Shown piece after piece: positions 30,328-36,162 of a DNA stretch of 36,162 nucleotides. Both the position numbers and the translations under genes were made by a program. Position 1 is the stretch's first letter; each line of letters starts with the position of its first letter. The notes below the pieces were generated by a model. The model made no database searches. It was not told the DNA's origin and was given only the letters and a program-made list of their open reading frames with translations. Source of the DNA: Bacteroidales bacterium. GTDB taxonomy: Bacteria > Bacteroidota > Bacteroidia > Bacteroidales > F082. The stretch lies in contig JAGCFU010000002.1 in assembly GCA_017649945.1 (NCBI GenBank), positions 1-36,162 of the forward strand. Reading direction: 5' to 3'.

Positions 30328-33048
30328 TTATTTGCGATCAGCCTTAATCGCAGCCTGTGCAGCAGCTAATCTTGCAACCGGCACGCGGAATGGTGAGCAT
30401 GAAACATAGTTCAAACCGACACCGTAGAAGAATTCCACTGATGCAGGGTCACCACCGTGCTCGCCGCAAACACCGCACTTCAGGTTGTTTCTAGTCGAAC
30501 GTCCGCGTTCAACACCCAACTTCACCAGCTGGCCAACGCCTTCCTGATCCAATGTGTTGAATGGGTCAGCAGGGATAATCTTCTGGTCGATGTAGCTGTG
30601 AACGATAGCGTTGACGTCGTCACGTGAGAAACCGAATGTCATCTGGGTCAAGTCGTTTGTACCGAATGAGAAGAACTGTGCGACACTTGCGATCTTGTCA
30701 GCGACTAATGTTGCGCGTGGGATCTCAATCATTGTGCCGTACATGTATTCGATTGTCAGACCGTACTGTTTCTCAACTTCAGCCTTAACGCGTTCTGCAA
30801 TAGCTTTCTGGTTTTCAAGCTCTTTCACGTTGATTGTGAGAGGAACCATGATCTCGAGATGTGGATGGTTGCCTTCTTTCATCAACTGTGCTGTGGCCTC
30901 AAACAAAGCGCGGAACTGTGTCTCTGAAATCTCTGGGAACACGATGCCAAGACGAACGCCACGGAGACCCATCATCGGGTTGACCTCGTGTAATGCGTCG
31001 ACGCGTTTCTGGAGTTCCTTAAGATCCATGCCACGTTCTTTAGCGAGCTCCTGCTGCTTCTCAAGTGTATGAGGAACGAACTCGTGGAGTGGTGGGTCCA
31101 TCAAACGGAATGTCACCGGTTTGCCGTCCAAAACCTTCAATGTTGCCTTTGCCGATTCGCGGATGTAAGGCTCGAGTTCTGCCAAAGCTACAACGCGTTC
31201 TTCTGTTGTGTTGGCAAGAATCATGTTACGGAGTTTTGCAAGAGGTTTCTCGCTGTTCTTGCCGTAGAACATGTGCTCGATACGGAACAAACCGATACCT
31301 TCAGCGCCGAAGCTCACTGCTTTCTGTGCGTCGTCCGGGTTATCTGCGTTGGTGCGGACACCCATCTTGCGGTATTTGTCAACCAAGCGCATGAACTCCT
31401 GGAAACGTGGGTTTTCTGTAGCGTCGATGGTTTTAACAGTGCCGTCGTACACATAACCCTTTGTTCCGTTCAATGAAATCATGTCGCCTTCTTTGTATGT
31501 CTTGTCACCGATTTTCACAGTGCCTTCTTTCTCGTTGATGTGAACGGCCTCGCAACCTACGATGCAGCATTTACCCCAGCCACGTGCAACCAAAGCTGCG
31601 TGTGAGGTCATACCGCCACGCTGTGTGAGGATACCGTCAGCAGCGCGCATACCTTCAACGTCCTCTGGGTTGGTCTCTTCACGGACGAGGATGTTGGCTT
31701 CCTTGTTCTTGCGGAATGCCATTGCTTTCTCGCTGCTCAATGCGATTCTACCGACCGCGCCACCAGGACCTGCTGGAAGACCGTGAGCCAAAACGCTCTT
31801 GTTCTTCTCGTCTTTAGTGTCGAGGATAGGGTGGAGGAGCTCGTCAATCTGGTTGACACCGAGTCTCATGACAGCTGTAGCCTCGTCGATTCTGCCTTCG
31901 TGAAGCATGTCGAGTGCCATGTTGACTGCTGCAACGCCCGTACGTTTACCGACGCGGCACTGCAACATGTATAATTTACCGTCCTGGATGGTGAACTCGA
32001 TGTCGAGCATGTCTTTGTAGAAGTCTTCAAGTCTTGCTCTAACGTCGCACAACTCTTTGTAAGTCTGTGGCATAAGCTCTTCCATTGAAGGCATGTTCTT
32101 GTTTTTCTCGTTCTTAGTGTCGTTGTTCAACGGGTTAGGTGTGCGGATACCGGCCACGACGTCTTCACCTTGTGCGTTGATAAGCCACTCACCGTAGAAC
32201 TTGTTGTCGCCTGTGGCAGGGTCACGTGTGAAAGCAACACCTGTTGCTGAGTTTTCACCCATATTGCCGAACACCATCGTCTGCACGTTGACGGCTGTTC
32301 CCCAATCCTCAGGAATACCTTCGATTCTTCTGTATGACACAGCTTTCTTGCCGTTCCAACTCTTGAACACGGCTCTGATACCGCCTTCAAGCTGAAGCTC
32401 TGCATCATCCGGGAACTCTGTGCCGAGAACTCTCTTGATGGTAGCTTTGAATTCTTCTGCCAAAGCCTTGAGCTCGTCTGCTGTGATTTCTGTATCTGAC
32501 TTGTAACCTTTCTTTGCCTTGAATTCATCGAGCATGTCATCCAAAATCTTGCGGATGCCTTTGCCTTCTGCTGGTTCCTTGTCCTCAGCCTTCTCCATGA
32601 CGACGTCGGCGTACATCATGATAAGACGACGGTATGAGTCGTAAACGAAACGAGGATTGTTGGTCTTCTTAATCAAACCAGGGATTGTCTTTGAGCAGAG
32701 ACCGATGTTCAAAACGGTGTCCATCATACCCGGCATCGACTGGCGCGCGCCTGAACGGCATGACACTAAGAGAGGATTCTCTGCGTCGCCGTATTTCATG
32801 CCCATGATGTTCTCCATATTCTTGATTCCTGCGTGAACCTCGTCCATCAAACCTGCTGGAAGCTGGCAGTTGTTTGCGTAATAAGCTGTGCAGCATTCAG
32901 TTGTGATTGTGAGACCTGCTGGAACCGGTAAACCTAACAGACACATCTCCGCTAAGTTTGCACCCTTACCACCCAACAAATTCTTCATTGTTGAGTTACC
33001 CTCGGCTGTACGGTTGCCGAAAAGATAAACGTACTTGGTATTTTTCAT
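30328..33048 (-). CDS. ppdK: Pyruvate, phosphate dikinase
   Basis: 906 residues from ATG 33048; a TTG three codons earlier is less likely. It interconverts pyruvate + ATP + Pi and PEP + AMP + PPi in the cytosol. Domains: ATP-grasp N-terminus (LLGGKGANLAEM at ~24-35, SCRSGARQSMPGMMDT at ~96-111), the swivelling phosphohistidine domain with GGMTSHAALVARGWGKCCIVG (His483), and a C-terminal TIM barrel with NPMMGLRGVRLG and CGVCGEHGGDP (catalytic Cys861). Sequence and length complete. Minus-strand promoter: TTG 33158-33160, TAATTTTG 33130-33137, spacing 20. Confidence 0.98.
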   Translation of the reverse strand: MKNTKYVYLFGNRTAEGNSTMKNLLGGKGANLAEMCLLGLPVPAGLTITTECCTAYYANNCQLPAGLMDEVHAGIKNMENIMGMKYGDAENPLLVSCRSGARQSMPGMMDTVLNIGLCSKTIPGLIKKTNNPRFVYDSYRRLIMMYADVVMEKAEDKEPAEGKGIRKILDDMLDEFKAKKGYKSDTEITADELKALAEEFKATIKRVLGTEFPDDAELQLEGGIRAVFKSWNGKKAVSYRRIEGIPEDWGTAVNVQTMVFGNMGENSATGVAFTRDPATGDNKFYGEWLINAQGEDVVAGIRTPNPLNNDTKNEKNKNMPSMEELMPQTYKELCDVRARLEDFYKDMLDIEFTIQDGKLYMLQCRVGKRTGVAAVNMALDMLHEGRIDEATAVMRLGVNQIDELLHPILDTKDEKNKSVLAHGLPAGPGGAVGRIALSSEKAMAFRKNKEANILVREETNPEDVEGMRAADGILTQRGGMTSHAALVARGWGKCCIVGCEAVHINEKEGTVKIGDKTYKEGDMISLNGTKGYVYDGTVKTIDATENPRFQEFMRLVDKYRKMGVRTNADNPDDAQKAVSFGAEGIGLFRIEHMFYGKNSEKPLAKLRNMILANTTEERVVALAELEPYIRESAKATLKVLDGKPVTFRLMDPPLHEFVPHTLEKQQELAKERGMDLKELQKRVDALHEVNPMMGLRGVRLGIVFPEISETQFRALFEATAQLMKEGNHPHLEIMVPLTINVKELENQKAIAERVKAEVEKQYGLTIEYMYGTMIEIPRATLVADKIASVAQFFSFGTNDLTQMTFGFSRDDVNAIVHSYIDQKIIPADPFNTLDQEGVGQLVKLGVERGRSTRNNLKCGVCGEHGGDPASVEFFYGVGLNYVSCSPFRVPVARLAAAQAAIKADRK

Positions 33049-33129
33049 GCTTTTCAAAATTATTTATTTGTTATTCTCTTGAATTTCAATCAGTTATAGC
33101 TAATGTGCGCATTTTTTCTAAAAAACTTG

Positions 33130-33160
33130 CAAAATTACATTTTTTTTCAAAAAATTCCAA
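33130..33160 (-). promoter_or_regulatory. ppdK promoter
   Basis: On the minus strand TTG (33160-33158) and TAATTTTG (33137-33130) are 20 bases apart, the same geometry as the control regions at 10682 and 18862. The leader before ATG would be about 75 bases. Confidence 0.65.
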
Positions 33161-33179
33161 GTTTTTTTTGAAAAAATCG

Positions 33180-33187
33180 TATCTTTG
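33180..33187 (+). promoter_or_regulatory. -7 box for the TerB/J-domain gene
   Basis: TATCTTTG, 15 bases before ATG 33203, which leaves a very short leader. The two divergent promoters (this and ppdK) lie within 60 bases. Confidence 0.55.
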
Positions 33188-33202
33188 TGAAAAATTTTTA
33201 AA

Positions 33203-34036
33203 ATGTTAAGATTAATAGGTGCTTTAGCGATAATTTTTATCGTTTATGTATTGGTGAAAACTCTTATAAATAATATGAGAAGATCTGATAATCAATTTAA
33301 TACGAATGGAGGATGTAGCTCTGGATTGATAGGGGCGGGTATAGGTTTTATCATAGGCGGTGGCCCGATAGGAGCTATTATCGGATATGCTCTCGGCTCG
33401 CTTTTCGGCAACAGTTATACAAAGGAAGATGTGCGTTTTATGGGCGCTAATCCTCGTCAACAGGATTTTTCAGCCAGTTTGCTCGTGCTTTCCGCTGCCG
33501 TGATGAAAGCCGACGGCGTCGTGAAAAAATCGGAACTCGACTATGTGAAACGCTTCTTCCTCTCTAATTTCGGACAGGAACAGGCTGAGAAGTATATACT
33601 CACTTTGCGCGAGATTCTGAAACAGGATATCCAAATCGCTGAAGTGAGCCAGCAGATCGGCCGTTACATGGATTATTCCTCAAAACTGCAGCTGCTGCAT
33701 TACTTGTTTGGCATCGCTTCAGCAGATGGACAAGTGCATGATCTTGAAATCAATGTCATAGAAACGATTTCGCGTTATATGGGCATATATACCTCTGATT
33801 ATGAATCAGTTAAGGCTATGTTTGTCAAAAAAGTCGACGATGCTTATACAATCTTGGGCATTGATCCTTCTGCCTCGGATGATGAGGTCAAGAAAGCCTA
33901 TCGCGAAATGGCTAAAAAGAATCATCCTGATAAAGTGGCTTATCTTGGCGACGATGTCAGAAAGGCGGCAGAAAAGAAATTCCAGGAAATCAACGACGCA
34001 TACGATAGAATCAAGAAACAACGCGGATTGGTTTAA
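33203..34036 (+). CDS. DjlA-like TerB / DnaJ-domain membrane protein
   Basis: 277 residues. An N-terminal membrane segment (~1-20) and a second glycine-rich hydrophobic segment (~37-68, [23 protein letters not shown] in two parts). Then a TerB-like helical domain (~85-205) with [23 protein letters not shown] and [18 protein letters not shown], and a C-terminal J-domain (~212-272) with [25 protein letters not shown] and the HPD at 241-243. It is the order seen in DjlA, a membrane-anchored DnaK co-chaperone. Its stop touches the convergent porin gene stop with no gap for a terminator. Confidence 0.88.
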   Translation: MLRLIGALAIIFIVYVLVKTLINNMRRSDNQFNTNGGCSSGLIGAGIGFIIGGGPIGAIIGYALGSLFGNSYTKEDVRFMGANPRQQDFSASLLVLSAAVMKADGVVKKSELDYVKRFFLSNFGQEQAEKYILTLREILKQDIQIAEVSQQIGRYMDYSSKLQLLHYLFGIASADGQVHDLEINVIETISRYMGIYTSDYESVKAMFVKKVDDAYTILGIDPSASDDEVKKAYREMAKKNHPDKVAYLGDDVRKAAEKKFQEINDAYDRIKKQRGLV

Positions 34037-35950
34037 CTATTTGAATAGCCTCCATCTGGCTCCAAATATCAATCTTGAATCCCTCATAGGATAATGCGGT
34101 GTCGTGAAATACCTGTTGTCTTGCTTGAATGAATAGAGATTGGTGTATCCTAAGAAGATGTTAGCTCTTTTTAATTTGAAAGTAATGTAGAAATCAACGA
34201 AAGGGTAATTGCCTATTTTTACGGTTTTCTGCAGATAGAATGTCCTAAGCGCAGGCATATATGCATCCGCATAATACTCTGTAAAATAATTGACTACGAA
34301 TGACGGCTGCATTATCGATACACCTTTCACCAGTGTTATGTTCCAACCGAATTTTATCTTGCTGTGGATAAATGGCAGATGTAAAATATTTTCATTGTCA
34401 GACATCTGGATTGAAGCGAAACCACTTACCTCAAGAAGCCTGATTCTTACGTAGAAATTCGCGAAAGCTGATGCTATGACAACAGGTATCGCATGTTGAG
34501 TAGGCTTGGCATCTAAATCGAAATATATGTAATGGTCAATGGTTGTCTGTTTCAAACCGATTGAAAACCAAGGGGTTTCATATACTCCTTGAAGTCTTAT
34601 GTATGTCGTCGGACTGAAATCATTATTCCATCTGAAATTGTTGGAATAATAGAATTGCTCAAACCAATCAGCTGATTGTCTGGAAATATTGACATTAAAG
34701 ACCAAGTCGCCGAAATTTTTCTTAAATGTTCCCAAAAACTGCTTCCATTGTCCTTCCAGCATGAAATCTCCAGCCTGATAATCAGTCAATATTATTTCTC
34801 CTTTGCCTGTGATTCTGGTTGTTTTTAATATGTTCATTGTAATTCCGGCAGTCGCACGTATGTTCTGGTAATAACTTTTACCGAATTGCGCTCCTGTCAA
34901 AATATCGGTATATCCGCTATGATATGTATAATTATGTTCAAGACCCACTGATAAGTAGAATGGGATGTCATTTTTATATTGGCCGTATGACAATGAATTC
35001 CAACTGATACTGTTTCTGATCGTATAGAAATTTATGCTGTCATAGGTTTTGTCCTTATTAATTAAGGTGTCAAAATTATCATAAAATCCGGATGTCGGAT
35101 CTGTGTCTGAATATATGTATCTGTTTAATTGATAATCAAAAGAATGGCATAACCTGCCGAATCCGATTCTTTTATCTTTTTTGATATCTGAATAGCTTAT
35201 AATGAAGTATTGGCTGATGCCGAAACCTGTAACGCTGATTTTATTTTTGGCATGTTGAAGGTTGACAGGGATAACGGTTTTGTCGGTTTCAATTAACTCT
35301 GTGAAAAGAGAGTCGTTAGTGATTCCACCGTTTTCATAAGCGTCTATGTCATTCATGACATAATATCCGTTTACTCCATACCTGTTATCTCTTGTGTTCC
35401 AACGGAAATTGGCTACAAAATTGTAGTTCTGGGCAAAACTTCTTTGATAAACAGATGGTGCATAGTCTATGTTGAATTTCAGAGTCACGAAAAATCTGGG
35501 CTGAAATTCTCGGCTGAACAGAATATCCAAATGCTGCTCTTTTTTACCGCCCATCATATATTTGATCTCTGTAAATGGTTGATAGATAATTGGATAGATA
35601 ATATCCTTTTTGGTTATGATAAATTTGTCGTAGGCTGTCAGCTTGTCGTTAAAACCGATAGTGGAAGGGTAGGAGAACTCCAGATTTTTGTGAGCATGTC
35701 CGGAATTACTTAACTCCTGGTAATACTCCATCGGTTGGTTTGTAGGGTCGTAAAACGACGCGGAAAGGGTAGTGGTATCCCAAACTTTTATGTTTCCAAG
35801 TTGTTGATTGTCAAGCTTTTCATAGAAATATCTAACAACGGTTGAGTCTATTGGAATAGAATCGTTTTTATTCTCAAAGATATTTGATGCCATTGAAGTT
35901 CGGCATAATATCACACCTATTAATATTAATATGATTCTTGCAATTTTCAC
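34037..35950 (-). CDS. Putative porin (DUF4289-type outer-membrane beta-barrel)
   Basis: 637 residues with an N-terminal signal (ends near TSMAS). After ~60 residues come long runs of barrel strands with aromatic girdles (FFVTLKFNIDYAPSVYQRSF, NYNFVANFRWNTRDNRYGVNG, FYVRIRLLEVSGFASIQMS) ending RLIFGARWRLFK. This matches the Bacteroidetes 'putative porin' family (PF14121, from memory). The start is GTG at 35950, only four bases after a TATCTTTG box. No Gln follows the predicted cleavage site, unlike most exported proteins of this window. Substrate unknown. Confidence 0.8.
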   Translation of the reverse strand: MKIARIILILIGVILCRTSMASNIFENKNDSIPIDSTVVRYFYEKLDNQQLGNIKVWDTTTLSASFYDPTNQPMEYYQELSNSGHAHKNLEFSYPSTIGFNDKLTAYDKFIITKKDIIYPIIYQPFTEIKYMMGGKKEQHLDILFSREFQPRFFVTLKFNIDYAPSVYQRSFAQNYNFVANFRWNTRDNRYGVNGYYVMNDIDAYENGGITNDSLFTELIETDKTVIPVNLQHAKNKISVTGFGISQYFIISYSDIKKDKRIGFGRLCHSFDYQLNRYIYSDTDPTSGFYDNFDTLINKDKTYDSINFYTIRNSISWNSLSYGQYKNDIPFYLSVGLEHNYTYHSGYTDILTGAQFGKSYYQNIRATAGITMNILKTTRITGKGEIILTDYQAGDFMLEGQWKQFLGTFKKNFGDLVFNVNISRQSADWFEQFYYSNNFRWNNDFSPTTYIRLQGVYETPWFSIGLKQTTIDHYIYFDLDAKPTQHAIPVVIASAFANFYVRIRLLEVSGFASIQMSDNENILHLPFIHSKIKFGWNITLVKGVSIMQPSFVVNYFTEYYADAYMPALRTFYLQKTVKIGNYPFVDFYITFKLKRANIFLGYTNLYSFKQDNRYFTTPHYPMRDSRLIFGARWRLFK

Positions 35951-35954
35951 AATG

Positions 35955-35962
35955 CAAAGATA
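35955..35962 (-). promoter_or_regulatory. -7 box immediately before the porin GTG
   Basis: Minus strand TATCTTTG followed by CATT and the GTG start, the same layout as at 12305-12319. Confidence 0.55.
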
Positions 35963-36000
35963 GTAAATTTAATAAGACGTTGAGGATAATTAATAAAAAA

Positions 36001-36028
36001 AGAAGGAATCAATAATTTGATTCCTTCT
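36001..36028 (-). terminator. rRNA operon terminator
   Basis: A 12 bp stem AGAAGGAATCAA/TTGATTCCTTCT with loop TAAT. On the minus strand it is followed by a run of six T (35995-36000), a textbook intrinsic terminator just after 5S rRNA. Confidence 0.92.
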
Positions 36029-36033
36029 ATGGG

Positions 36034-36143
<110 letters not shown>

Positions 36144-36162
36144 GTGTATCTCTCAAGATTCT

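Noticed and set aside
36144-36162. tRNA next to 5S rRNA
   Set aside because: Only 18 bases remain at the edge; they are the 23S-5S spacer with no tRNA feature.

Overview
The window is chromosomal DNA from a member of the Bacteroidota, most likely order Bacteroidales. Evidence: (i) promoters of the phylum-specific type, with a -7 box TAnnTTTG and, at the best examples, a TTG about 20 bases upstream; (ii) few Shine-Dalgarno sites; (iii) SPI-exported proteins whose mature form almost always starts with Gln; (iv) lineage-typical families (DUF1599, DoxX-like with a C-terminal extension, DUF6263, putative porin of the DUF4289 type, TPR-TM-HTH regulators, CarboxypepD_reg-like domains). I cannot name the species.

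Layout. Positions 1-3377: the 5' part of folP (minus) divergent from DUF1599, a DoxX-like membrane protein and a DppB-type permease. 3379-3452: a tight run of three palindromes. 3541-6076: ECF sigma factor, single-pass membrane protein (likely anti-sigma role) and a GIN-like/beta-barrel envelope protein. 6168-8658: a second ECF sigma factor, a four-helix membrane protein and an S41-type peptidase homologue. 8775-20206: an accessory block of surface and periplasmic proteins. It holds a lipoprotein with 26-residue Cys/Leu repeats, a thioredoxin-fold lipoprotein with CxxS, a TPR-TM-HTH regulator, an erythromycin-esterase-like lipoprotein and five related exported proteins, three of which carry an N-terminal CarboxypepD_reg-like domain. 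20426-23230: tpiA, prmA and dnaN. 23270-27576 (minus): small barrel protein, glycine-zipper protein, a short relative of the TPR-TM-HTH regulator, DUF6263 protein and a beta-helix protein. 27647-33048: ATP-type pckA (minus), LpxL-like acyltransferase (plus) and ppdK (minus). 33203-35950: TerB/J-domain protein and putative porin. 36034-36143: 5S rRNA (minus), the end of an rRNA operon whose 23S gene would lie to the right.

The most unusual part is 8.6-20.2 kb. Three 75-79 base imperfect palindromes sit within 0-5 bases of stop codons. They share internal strands (AATCAGGCCTTGC on one side, CCAGACTGA on the other) while their outer and inner stems change in a compensatory way. Two of the five related exported proteins (10764 and 18947) are preceded by nearly the same ~85 base control region. 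The other three form an overlapping operon with the erythromycin-esterase-like gene. Together these look like a small, locally expanded exported-protein system with its own punctuation elements, inserted between housekeeping genes that I recall as usually lying close together in Bacteroidales (folP/DUF1599/DoxX and tpiA). No phage, transposase, integrase, CRISPR or tRNA was recognised, and no stretch longer than about 220 bases lacks a gene.
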